Below the pieces are notes generated by a model. The model was not told the origin of the DNA and did not search any database. It saw nothing but the letters and a program-made list of their open reading frames with translations. Source: Nissabacter sp. SGAir0207 (GTDB lineage Bacteria > Pseudomonadota > Gammaproteobacteria > Enterobacterales > Enterobacteriaceae). Taken from it: 64,000 nt of DNA. A program made the position numbers and the translations under genes. Below are positions 38,153 through 45,731 of the stretch, piece after piece. The stretch lies in the NCBI RefSeq assembly GCF_005491205.1, contig NZ_CP028035.1:1984001-2048000 (forward strand). The letters run 5' to 3'. Within the stretch, counting starts at the first letter, position 1. The number at the start of each line of letters is the position of its first letter.

Positions 38153-38163
38153 TCTGCAAATAA

Positions 38164-38201
38164 CAGCAGGAATATGCATAGATATAGCGAATTTAGCCAA
38201 C
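38164..38201 (+). promoter_or_regulatory. AraC half-sites araI1 and araI2 before araB
   Basis: CAGC-N7-TGCATA (38164-38180) resembles E. coli araI1 TAGC-N7-TCCATA. TAGC-N7-GCCAAC (38185-38201) resembles araI2. They are direct repeats exactly 21 bases apart, as in E. coli, and point toward araB. The match to the second half-site is weak, so the spacing is the stronger argument. Confidence 0.55.
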
Positions 38202-38339
38202 CGATAACTTTTGACTGACATCACAGAAACATCCAAGGAAGCAGAAAAGTGCATACTTGCAGCAAGTGGCTCCTCACCCTGCCCGCCAGCCAGCTCCTAA
38301 TGTAGTCAACACTTCCCCAGACCCATAGGAGTACCCAGA

Positions 38340-40049
38340 ATGACGCAAGGTGCCATAGCGATCGGCCTTGATTTTGGCAGCGATTCGGTACGCGCGCTGG
38401 CCGTGGATTGCCAACAGGGCACCGAGCTGGCGACGGATGTCATCTACTACCCGCGCTGGCAAGAGGGGCGCTTCTGCCGCCCGGCGCAGAACCAGTTCCG
38501 CCACCATCCGCTGGACTATATTGAGGCGATGGAGCAGGCGGTGCGCAACGTGGTCAGCCAACTGACGCCCGCGCAGCGCGCCGCGGTGCGCGGCATTGGC
38601 GTGGATACCACCGGCTCCACCCCCGCCCCGGTCGATGCCGAGGGGCGCGTGCTGGCGCTACGGCCAGAGTTCGCCGACAACCCGAACGCCATGTTCGTGC
38701 TGTGGAAAGACCACACCGCGATTGAAGAGGCGGAGGAGATCAACCGCCTCTGCCGCAGTGGCCGCTTCCCTGACTACAGCCGCTACATCGGCGGCGTCTA
38801 CTCCTCCGAGTGGTTCTGGGCCAAGATCCTGCACGTCTCGCGCGCCGATGCCGCGGTACGTGAGGCGGCCGCCTCGTGGGTGGAGCTGTGCGACTGGGTG
38901 CCCGCGCTGCTGGCTGGCCGCACCGCGCCAGCTGACCTGCTGCGCGGCCGCTGTAGCGCTGGCCACAAGATGCTGTGGCACCCCTCCTGGGGCGGGCTGC
39001 CGCCGCGCGACTTCTTCGCCGCCCTTGACCCGGCGCTGGTGGAGCACCTGCCCTACCCGCTGTTCACCGAAACCTACACCGCCGAGCGGCCGGTCGGCAC
39101 CCTGAGCGCCGAGTGGGCGCAGCGCCTTGGCCTCTCCGAGGAGGTGGTGCTCTCCGGCGGCGCGTTCGACTGCCACATGGGCGCGGTCGGTGCCGGGGCG
39201 CAGCCCTACACGCTGGTGAAGGTGATTGGCACCTCCACCTGCGACATCCTGCTCGCCGATCAGGCGCGGGTCGAGGATCGGGCCATCGCTGGCATCTGCG
39301 GCCAGGTAGATGGCAGCGTGGTGCCGGGCATGATTGGCATGGAGGCTGGCCAGTCAGCCTTCGGCGACATGTATGCATGGTTCAGCCGCCTGCTGAGCTG
39401 GCCGCTGAAGCAGGCCGCCGCCGCCAACCCAGCGCTGGCACCGCAGCTCAAGCAGATTGAGGCGGAGTTGCTGCCCGCCCTGACCCGCGCCTGGGCGGAC
39501 AACCCCTCGCTGGAGAGCCTGCCGCTGGTGCTGGACTGGTTCAACGGCCGCCGCACCCCCAATGCCAACCAGCGCCTGAAGGGGCTGATCACCGACCTGA
39601 ACCTCGGCACCGACGCCCCGGCGCTGTTCGGTGGCTTCATCGCCGCCACCGCCTTTGGCGCGCGCGCCATCATGGAGTGCTTCGAGCAGCAGGGCATTCC
39701 GGTGGAGAACGTGCTGGCGTTGGGCGGCATCGCCCGCAAATCACCGGTGATCATGCAGGTGTGCGCCGACGTGATGAACCGCCCGTTGCAGATTGTCGCC
39801 TCTGACCAGTGCTGCGCGCTGGGCGCGGCCATCTTTGCCGCGGTGGCCGCTGGCGAGTATGCCGACGTGCCAGCCGCCCAGCAGCACATGGCCTGCCAGA
39901 TTGAGCGCACCCTGCTGCCGGATGCGGCGCGGGTGGCCGCCTTCCAGCGCCTCTACAGCCACTACCAGCAGTGGTGTGACACCGCCGAGCCGCGCTTCGC
40001 CGCCGCCCCGGCCCAGCCGGTCGCCCCGACGGCCGAACCCCTTGCCTAA
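38340..40049 (+). CDS. araB: Ribulokinase AraB
   Basis: AraB phosphorylates L-ribulose to L-ribulose-5-phosphate. The 569-residue FGGY-family kinase has [16 protein letters not shown] at the N-terminus, [22 protein letters not shown] and the FGGY-type segment [12 protein letters not shown]. Length matches E. coli AraB (566). It is followed by araA 49 bases downstream and no araD. The C-terminal 20 residues are Ala/Pro-rich, an extension relative to the family. Confidence 0.96.
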   Translation: MTQGAIAIGLDFGSDSVRALAVDCQQGTELATDVIYYPRWQEGRFCRPAQNQFRHHPLDYIEAMEQAVRNVVSQLTPAQRAAVRGIGVDTTGSTPAPVDAEGRVLALRPEFADNPNAMFVLWKDHTAIEEAEEINRLCRSGRFPDYSRYIGGVYSSEWFWAKILHVSRADAAVREAAASWVELCDWVPALLAGRTAPADLLRGRCSAGHKMLWHPSWGGLPPRDFFAALDPALVEHLPYPLFTETYTAERPVGTLSAEWAQRLGLSEEVVLSGGAFDCHMGAVGAGAQPYTLVKVIGTSTCDILLADQARVEDRAIAGICGQVDGSVVPGMIGMEAGQSAFGDMYAWFSRLLSWPLKQAAAANPALAPQLKQIEAELLPALTRAWADNPSLESLPLVLDWFNGRRTPNANQRLKGLITDLNLGTDAPALFGGFIAATAFGARAIMECFEQQGIPVENVLALGGIARKSPVIMQVCADVMNRPLQIVASDQCCALGAAIFAAVAAGEYADVPAAQQHMACQIERTLLPDAARVAAFQRLYSHYQQWCDTAEPRFAAAPAQPVAPTAEPLA

Positions 40050-40098
40050 TTTTTCCGGCGGGCGCCTGCCGCCCGCCCCTATCTTTCAGGAGTTGCAG

Positions 40099-41604
40099 AT
40101 GGACGCATTTAAACAGCACGAAGTATGGTTTGTGATTGGCAGCCAGCACCTGTACGGGCCGGAGACCCTGCGCCAGGTGACGGATCACGCCGAGCAGGTG
40201 GTCAACGGCCTGAACAAAGAGGCGCGCCTGCCGGTGAAGCTGGTGCTGAAGCCGCTCGCCACCACGCCGGATGAGATCGCCGCGCTCTGCCGCGAGGCCA
40301 ACTACCACGCGGGCTGCATCGGCCTGATGGTCTGGCTGCACACCTTCTCACCAGCCAAGATGTGGATTGCCGGCCTGTCGCTGCTGCACAAGCCGCTGTT
40401 GCAGCTGCACACCCAGTTCAATGCCCAGGTGCCGTGGGAGAGCATGGACATGGACTTCATGAACCTCAACCAGACCGCCCACGGCGGCCGCGAGTTCGGG
40501 TTCATCGGCGCGCGGATGCGCCAGCACCACAGCGTCATCACCGGCCACTGGCAGGATGGCACCACCCACCGCCGCATCGCCGAGTGGATGCGCGTGGCGG
40601 CGGCGCGCCAGGAGAGCCAGCAACTGAAGGTGGCGCGCTTTGGCGACAACATGCGTGAGGTGGCGGTCACCGAGGGCGACAAGGTGGGCGCGCAGATCCA
40701 GTTCGGCTACAGCGTCAGCGCCTACGGCATCGGCGATCTGGTGAGCGTGATCAACGAGGTGAGCAACGGCGACGTCGATACCCTGATTGAGGAGTATGAG
40801 GCGAGCTACGAGCTGACCGACGCGGTGAAGGTCAACGGCGACCGGCGTGAGAACCTGCTGGACGCGGCGCGCATCGAGCTGGGGATGACGCGCTTCCTCG
40901 AGCAGGGCGGCTTCCGCGCCTTCACCACCAACTTCGAGAACCTGTGGGGCATGAAGCAGCTGCCGGGGCTGGCGGTACAGCGCCTGATGCAGAAGGGCTA
41001 CGGCTTTGGCGGCGAGGGCGACTGGAAGACCGCCGCGCTGCTGCGCATCATGAAAGTGATGGCCGAGGGGCTGGAGGGCGGCACCTCCTTTATGGAGGAT
41101 TACACCTACCACTTCCAGCCGGGCAATGATCTGGTGGTCGGCTCCCACATGCTGGAGGTGTGCCCGAGCATCGCCAAGGAGCGCAAACCGCTGCTGGACG
41201 CGCAGTACCTCGGCATTGGCGGCAAGGCCGATCCGGCGCGCCTGATCTTCTCCACCCCGGCTGGCCCGGCGGTCAACGCCAGCGTGATTGACCTTGGCGA
41301 CCGCTTCCGCCTGCTGGTGAACGTGGTGGACACCGTCGAGCAGCCGCACCCGCTGCCGAAGCTGCCGGTGGCGCGCGCCATCTGGCAGGCGCAGCCTGAC
41401 CTGCCGACCGCGGCAGAGGCCTGGATCCTCGGCGGCGGCGCGCACCACACCGTGTTCAGCCAGGCGCTGAACCTCGACCACCTGCGCCTCTACGCCGAGA
41501 TGCACAACATCGAGCTGCTGGTGATTGACAACCAGACCACCCTGCCAGCCTTCAAGGATGCGCTGCGCTGGAACGAGGTCTACTACAAGCTCTGCACCCG
41601 CTGA
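40099..41604 (+). CDS. araA: L-arabinose isomerase AraA
   Basis: AraA converts L-arabinose to L-ribulose. The 501-residue product begins [20 protein letters not shown] and has the family segments [24 protein letters not shown] and [18 protein letters not shown] lies six bases before the ATG at 40099. araD is not next to it; downstream on the other strand is the unknown cassette. Confidence 0.97.
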   Translation: MDAFKQHEVWFVIGSQHLYGPETLRQVTDHAEQVVNGLNKEARLPVKLVLKPLATTPDEIAALCREANYHAGCIGLMVWLHTFSPAKMWIAGLSLLHKPLLQLHTQFNAQVPWESMDMDFMNLNQTAHGGREFGFIGARMRQHHSVITGHWQDGTTHRRIAEWMRVAAARQESQQLKVARFGDNMREVAVTEGDKVGAQIQFGYSVSAYGIGDLVSVINEVSNGDVDTLIEEYEASYELTDAVKVNGDRRENLLDAARIELGMTRFLEQGGFRAFTTNFENLWGMKQLPGLAVQRLMQKGYGFGGEGDWKTAALLRIMKVMAEGLEGGTSFMEDYTYHFQPGNDLVVGSHMLEVCPSIAKERKPLLDAQYLGIGGKADPARLIFSTPAGPAVNASVIDLGDRFRLLVNVVDTVEQPHPLPKLPVARAIWQAQPDLPTAAEAWILGGGAHHTVFSQALNLDHLRLYAEMHNIELLVIDNQTTLPAFKDALRWNEVYYKLCTR

Positions 41605-41615
41605 TCCCCCGCCAT

Positions 41616-41643
41616 AAAAAAGAGTGGGCCTGATGGCCCACTC
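41616..41643 (-). terminator. Terminator of the 710-residue unknown gene
   Basis: On the minus strand a nine-base-pair stem GAGTGGGCC/GGCCCACTC with a four-base loop is followed by six T. It lies 34 bases past the stop of the minus-strand gene and may partly act for araA as well. Confidence 0.8.
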
Positions 41644-41676
41644 CTGCTTGCCGCTCCCTGTTATTGCCCACCTGAT

Positions 41677-43809
41677 TTATTGGCTTTTTTTCCCACTTTT
41701 AGTTGGCTGAGCACTGCCTGGATCCACCGCTTGATCCGCCGCAGCGGCGTCAGCACCGCTGGCGGCCTCGGCATCCTCGGCGGTCTGTTCCGTTGGAACG
41801 GCACCGGCATCAGCGGCGGGTTCTTCGACCACAATCTCTTGATCGGCACCGTCGCTGGGGCCTGGCTGGGGATCGGCGGCAGCGGCGTCCGCCTCCGTCG
41901 TTGCCTCCGTAACCGACTCCGCTGTCGCGGGAGTGGCGCCGGGCTGAGACCCATCTCCCGCGCTAGAGGGATCGGGCGTACCTGCCACGCTCTGTGGGCC
42001 AGCATCACTGCCACTGCCGGTGCCATCATCTGGCTGGGTGTCAGCCTCCACGGCGGTCGGCTGGCCAGCGGCGTTTTTGCCCCCCAGCCCGGCGGCCAAG
42101 GCATCGGCGGGCTGCACCGGAATGGCGTCGCTGGCGGCCTGCTCCGCCTCGGTCGGCGGCGTGTCCGGCGCGTTCAGATCCGCGGGCTGGGCGACATCCG
42201 GGGCATTGGCGGCGTTTACCTCCGCTGGCTGCACCGGGATGGCGTCACTGGCAGCCTGCTCCGCCTCGGTCGGCGCGGCGTCAGGCGCGTTCAGATCGGC
42301 GGGCTGGCCGACGTCCGGGGCGTTGGCGGCGTTCACTTCCGCCGGCTGCGCCGGGATCGCCGGGCTATCGCTGGACGCATCCGCCGCCGGTGCCGCGCCG
42401 CCCTCGCCGCCTTCAGCCGGGGCGTCACTGGCCGCCGCGTCCACAGGCTGCGAACTCTCCCCGGCTGGGTCAGCGGGTGGCTCCTCGGTGACAATCTCCT
42501 TCGGCTCGCCTTTGGCTGGCGCGCTGGAATCCCGCACCCGTCCGGCATCGTGGTCAGCCTGATCGGTGGTGTCCCCGATCTGCTCAACGTCGCTCTGCGG
42601 TTTCGGTGTCTCGCCCACCGCCAGCCCCGGCGGGGTGGCGATCTCCTTGGACTGCTGCTCATCCGGGGCCTCTTCCGTGACAATCTCCTTCGGCTCACCC
42701 TTGGCCGGTACGGTGGACTCCGATAACCGGCCAGCATCATGGTCAGCCTGCGGCGTGGTGCCCTCCTCCGGCGCGGGCAGTTTCACGCCAGCGGCCTGTG
42801 CCACCTGCGCCACCACGCCAGTGACCACATCAGCCAGCGCGCCGGTGGCGGCCGAGACCGCGCCCGACGCCGCGCCAGCCACCGCCTCCTTGGCTTTCGA
42901 CAGCAGCTCATCCTCCTTGGCCTGAAGGATCGCCTTGGCCTTTTTCATCAGGATGTCTGCCGGCTGGAGCGGCACCTCGCTCACGGCTTCCGCGCCATCG
43001 CTCACCGCTTTGTGGGCGATGGCGGTGGCGGCGGCCAGCCCGGCCTCCACGGTCTGCTTCGCCACCTGCGCCACCTCTTTCGGCACGGTCAGGCCGGTGC
43101 TCATGTCCGTTTCATCGGCGCTGACGGTGCTCGGCTGGTAGTTGGCATCCTCCACGCCAAAGATGGAGTAGTCCACCTGCATGTTGCCGGTCAGGTCGGT
43201 GACCCCATTCTCCTTGCGCTCGCCATATTTGTAGTGCTGCAACCGGTTGAGGGAGAGATAAAGCAGGCCCAGCTGCTCATCATCCTCATCCTGCAAACGC
43301 TGCGACATCACCTCGGTCACGAACTTCACGATCTCCACGCCAGCGCGGAAGCCGGGGTTGGCGACGTTGAGCACCAGCGACCCCAGCGACCCGGCAAAGT
43401 TGTTGAACTCGGAGTGGTCGGCGATGGAGGAGAAGACCGACCCCAGCTCGCGTGTGTCCTTGTTGCTCTTGACCGCCATCAGGCACCAGTTGATGTCCTC
43501 TGGCATCTTGTCGCACTGGAACAGCGTGTAGCCGGTGCTGCCAAAGGTCAGCCGCGCGTTGTCCTTGACGTTCTCCACCGTGGTCAGGATCTGCGAGGAG
43601 CTGACGCTCTGCACCGCACGCGCCAGCAGCGCGGTTTTTTGCGCGGGATCGTTGGAGTCCAGCCAGGTGTCGATGTCCGGCAGGGTGGACTGGCTGGTGG
43701 TGACGAAACTGACCAATTTGACATTCGACAGGTCCTTGCGCCAATTAAACAGTGAGCGGGTGGCGCCGTTACTGGTTAGCTTGACTTGGTTGGCTCTGAA
43801 ATAGAACAT
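41677..43809 (-). CDS. Unknown 710-residue protein with acidic repeat-rich tail
   Basis: I do not recognise this gene. Residues 1 to about 220 look like a folded beta-rich domain (it ends DLTGNMQVDYSIFGVE). Residues 240-345 are predicted Ala-rich amphipathic helices, with a Gly/Ala zipper-like stretch near 310-340 that could insert into a membrane. Residues 346-710 are acidic, Ala/Pro/Glu/Asp-rich and probably disordered, with two 27-residue repeats (354-380, 417-443) and two 39-residue tandem repeats (489-527, 528-566); the end is Lys-rich. No signal peptide is seen. The ATG at 43809 follows AGAGG; one five codons earlier lacks a ribosome site. It lies downstream of a two-TM protein and probably forms an operon with it. 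Confidence 0.8.
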   Translation of the reverse strand: MFYFRANQVKLTSNGATRSLFNWRKDLSNVKLVSFVTTSQSTLPDIDTWLDSNDPAQKTALLARAVQSVSSSQILTTVENVKDNARLTFGSTGYTLFQCDKMPEDINWCLMAVKSNKDTRELGSVFSSIADHSEFNNFAGSLGSLVLNVANPGFRAGVEIVKFVTEVMSQRLQDEDDEQLGLLYLSLNRLQHYKYGERKENGVTDLTGNMQVDYSIFGVEDANYQPSTVSADETDMSTGLTVPKEVAQVAKQTVEAGLAAATAIAHKAVSDGAEAVSEVPLQPADILMKKAKAILQAKEDELLSKAKEAVAGAASGAVSAATGALADVVTGVVAQVAQAAGVKLPAPEEGTTPQADHDAGRLSESTVPAKGEPKEIVTEEAPDEQQSKEIATPPGLAVGETPKPQSDVEQIGDTTDQADHDAGRVRDSSAPAKGEPKEIVTEEPPADPAGESSQPVDAAASDAPAEGGEGGAAPAADASSDSPAIPAQPAEVNAANAPDVGQPADLNAPDAAPTEAEQAASDAIPVQPAEVNAANAPDVAQPADLNAPDTPPTEAEQAASDAIPVQPADALAAGLGGKNAAGQPTAVEADTQPDDGTGSGSDAGPQSVAGTPDPSSAGDGSQPGATPATAESVTEATTEADAAAADPQPGPSDGADQEIVVEEPAADAGAVPTEQTAEDAEAASGADAAAADQAVDPGSAQPTKSGKKSQ
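42112..42345 (-). repeat. Two tandem 117-base repeats inside the unknown gene
   Basis: Two adjacent 39-codon units, each beginning PAEVNAANAPDV and ending ASDAIPVQ, differ at only three residues (G/A, then A/T and A/P). The near identity suggests recent duplication. Confidence 0.85.
42481..42750 (-). repeat. Dispersed 81-base repeat pair inside the unknown gene
   Basis: The 27-residue unit QADHDAGR...AKGEPKEIVTEE occurs at 42670-42750 and again at 42481-42561. Six residues differ, all in the centre. Confidence 0.8.
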
Positions 43810-43916
43810 AATGTACCTCTGCATAATGTAATGAGAAAAGTGGCCGGAAAAACCACAGGAATATAAAAGGCGCCTTCACGCGAATAACCTGATTCTCTAT
43901 AATGGTTGTGCGCCAT
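43776..43916 (-). CDS. Possible 46-residue ORF within the unknown cassette
   Basis: An ATG at 43916 on the minus strand follows GGAGGG at ideal spacing and opens 46 codons (starting MAHNHYRESGYSREG). It overlaps the start of the 710-residue gene in another frame. A perfect 10-base inverted repeat (43908-43917 with 43941-43950) holds the start codon in its stem and the ribosome site near it, which could hide it. It has no recognisable product and may not be real. Confidence 0.25.
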   Translation of the reverse strand: MAHNHYRESGYSREGAFYIPVVFPATFLITLCRGTLCSISEPTKSS

Positions 43917-43950
43917 CTTCCCTCCGCAATAACACCTGGCGATGGCGCAC
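43908..43950 (-). other. Inverted repeat between the two unknown genes
   Basis: GTGCGCCATC (43908-43917) and GATGGCGCAC (43941-43950) are a perfect 10-base inverted repeat with a 23-base loop. It lies just downstream of the two-TM gene and could be a weak terminator or an RNA element affecting translation downstream. Confidence 0.5.
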
Positions 43951-43968
43951 GGGCGAAAATTATTTCTC

Positions 43969-44349
43969 CTATCGTTTATTTTTCAGTGCGCCTATGGTGT
44001 CATCCTTTATTTTGCTGCTAAGGCTGGATCCAAAGAAATATTGGATAATGGCCGACAGCGCTACCCCCAGAAGAAAACCGGTAACGGTATTGATGATGCT
44101 TTTTCGCTGGGCCATCTCCACGGCCGACGAAAAACACGCCATGAACAAAAACAGGAAAGTCAGTAATGTGACGCAAAAGGCGTAGATATAGATAAAGTTG
44201 TTGCTCAGGAACGGCTCTCTCTCCTGCCGGGCGGCAGGAACGGCCTCTGACACCGGCGCCACGGCAGCGTGGCTCTCCGGCAAGGTGCTGTGTGGCTCCA
44301 CTGACCCCTCCCGTTGGGGCTGTGAATGTTTAGTCTGCTTTTCGCTCAT
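43969..44349 (-). CDS. Unknown small two-TM membrane protein
   Basis: This 126-residue protein is not recognised. Residues 1-48 are hydrophilic and probably disordered (His/Ser/Glu/Pro-rich). Two hydrophobic helices follow, about residues 52-76 (FIYIYAFCVTLLTFLFLFMA) and 84-106 (GFLLGVALSAIIQYFFGSS), then a basic C-terminus ending KNKR. The YFFGSS-SSK end of helix 2 resembles small phage-type two-TM proteins, but I cannot assign a family. GGAGG seven bases upstream fixes the start at 44349. It precedes the 710-residue gene in the same direction. Confidence 0.75.
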   Translation of the reverse strand: MSEKQTKHSQPQREGSVEPHSTLPESHAAVAPVSEAVPAARQEREPFLSNNFIYIYAFCVTLLTFLFLFMACFSSAVEMAQRKSIINTVTGFLLGVALSAIIQYFFGSSLSSKIKDDTIGALKNKR

Positions 44350-44855
44350 GGTAAAACCTCCGTTAATTAATACATTCCACTGTTTCAATGTCATCCCAAT
44401 CCCTGCGATTCATTAAAGGCATAACATCAGCGCGGTAACTGATAAAGTTCACCCGGTTCATTTTGCATCATTCAACTCTATGAGCCTTCTGGCACGCGCC
44501 TCCCCCCTCTCAGTGAGCTATCACATTCCCTCTTTTTTCTCATTCACGCCGCTCATCACCGTTTAAAAACAGCGCGCTAAGCAGGCAAGCAAATAAACCC
44601 CGGCCGCGGTCAAATAAAATAACCGCTTCGGTTGACGGAAAATAAAAAAACCACAATCCAGGGTTGAATTAATGGCAGTGAACTATTTCATGACGGAAAA
44701 AGTCGCCAAAGGTTAAGGGGATTGAACCGGCGGGCAATATGAAAATAGTCAGTGAGGGGATTTAGCCCTCTCTATTTTAGGGCTTTCCCGGAAAAGCGTG
44801 CCGCGCAGGGGCGGCCAGAAAAAAATTGCCCGGAACGGGCAATTTCGGGCGGGGA
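44350..44855. other. AT-rich gap upstream of the unknown cassette
   Basis: About 500 bases contain no convincing gene. Base composition is clearly more AT-rich than the flanking genes, with several A/T runs, suggesting acquired DNA or promoter sequence for the cassette. The only structure I see is the terminator at 44819-44845. Confidence 0.6.
44819..44845 (-). terminator. Terminator of the TipAS-like gene
   Basis: On the minus strand a ten-base-pair stem AAATTGCCCG/CGGGCAATTT with a three-base loop is followed by a T run. It lies 11 bases after the stop of the TipAS-like gene. Confidence 0.85.
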
Positions 44856-45503
44856 TCAGGGGTGGCGGGTGAGATGGTCAACCGCCTGCCGTAGCCACTG
44901 GCGCAATGGCTCATCCAGCCACGCCCCCTGCGCCAGCTCCGGCTCGCTCTCCATCGCGTGGCGAATTTTGGCGTGGGTCTGTGGATCGTTGCCAGCAAAG
45001 GCGCAAAACAGCGCCAGCCAGCGCTGGGCCAGTGGCCGCGCCTGCGGCGAATCGGGCGCGATGCCCTGCTCGCGCGCACGGCGCATCTCCGCCACCAGCG
45101 GCAGCCAGGCGGCCATCTGCTTCGGGTAGTTCTCATACAGGAAGGCGTACTCCGCCTCATTCAGGTAGCGGCGGAAGATCTGCATCCGGTTTTCGGCAAA
45201 GGCGTGGGTGATGAACGCCTCAATCTCCGGCGTCATGCCGATCGCCTCACGCATCGCTGGCTCCTGCTGGTGCATCTGGTTCAACCGGTGCAGGAAATCC
45301 GCGTTGCCAGCGGTGTCGCGCTCCAGCGCCAGCATCCAGCGCAACGCCAGCTGCCGGGCGGCCGGTTCCTGCGGCAGGGTGTGATTCTCCATCAGCCACT
45401 CCGCCTCCTTCACCATCGCGCGCCACTCAATGTCACGCGCCTCATCTGGCCGGGAGAGCGGCAGTTGCGCCTGCTCAGCCTGTGAAAAGTATTTGTCGTA
45501 CAT
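44856..45503 (-). CDS. TipAS-like ligand-binding protein, duplicated domain
   Basis: This 215-residue, mostly helical protein resembles the antibiotic-recognition domain (TipAS) of MerR-family TipA regulators, here without a DNA-binding domain. Two similar halves are visible: ARQLALRWMLALER in the first and ARPLAQRWLALFCAFAGND in the second. The start at 45503 follows GGAGGGG; upstream codons lack homology. A role in binding or sequestering a drug-like ligand is possible but is inferred from the family only. Confidence 0.7.
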   Translation of the reverse strand: MYDKYFSQAEQAQLPLSRPDEARDIEWRAMVKEAEWLMENHTLPQEPAARQLALRWMLALERDTAGNADFLHRLNQMHQQEPAMREAIGMTPEIEAFITHAFAENRMQIFRRYLNEAEYAFLYENYPKQMAAWLPLVAEMRRAREQGIAPDSPQARPLAQRWLALFCAFAGNDPQTHAKIRHAMESEPELAQGAWLDEPLRQWLRQAVDHLTRHP

Positions 45504-45645
45504 GATCAGCCCCTCCAGGGTTCTCAACGCTCCCTTTAGCATAGCAACTTATGCCTGCGTGACGGCGACCCGCGCCACACCCTGAACACGCCCCTGCCCG
45601 TCGCGGTGAAACAGTGCGCCGGATCGCAAAAACCACCCCCCAGCC

Positions 45646-45670
45646 GCAACCGGTTACAGAAACCGGTTGC
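45646..45670. promoter_or_regulatory. Twin AACCGGTT operator before the GH1 gene
   Basis: GCAACCGGTT and AACCGGTTGC form a perfect inverted repeat with a five-base spacer, and each contains the self-complementary AACCGGTT typical of LacI-family operators. It overlaps the predicted -35 of the glycosidase promoter, so repression is likely. No LacI gene adjoins it. Confidence 0.65.
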
Positions 45671-45696
45671 AGTTGTTGCGGGGCGGCTTTTACACT
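45667..45696 (+). promoter_or_regulatory. Predicted promoter of the GH1 gene
   Basis: TTGCAG (45667-45672) and TACACT (45691-45696), 18 bases apart, lie about 40 bases before the GH1 start codon. Confidence 0.45.
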
Positions 45697-45731
45697 GGCC
45701 GCCGGTGTTATTCACTCAGGAGAGGTTTGCC

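Larger units (their letters stand above)
37961..38339. other. araF/araB divergent regulatory region
   Basis: This 379-base gap contains no gene. Its right half holds AraC-type half-sites and a CRP-like site facing araB. TTTGACTGACATCACA (38210-38225) is a further CRP-like match but falls where the araB core promoter should be. Sites for araF were not resolved. Confidence 0.6.

Noticed and set aside
38210..38225. CRP-like TTTGA-N6-TCACA in the ara region
   Set aside because: It matches nine of ten key bases, but lies downstream of the AraC half-sites where RNA polymerase should bind. I could not decide whether it is functional, so I did not call it.
41680..42726. Plus-strand 348-codon frame opposite the unknown gene
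   Set aside because: It is a shadow of the repeat-rich tail. The minus strand has the better ribosome site, a terminator and a continuous frame with a plausible folded domain.
44752..45129. Plus-strand 125-codon frame over the TipAS-like gene
   Set aside because: It begins inside an AT-rich gap and runs antisense to the better-supported minus-strand gene.
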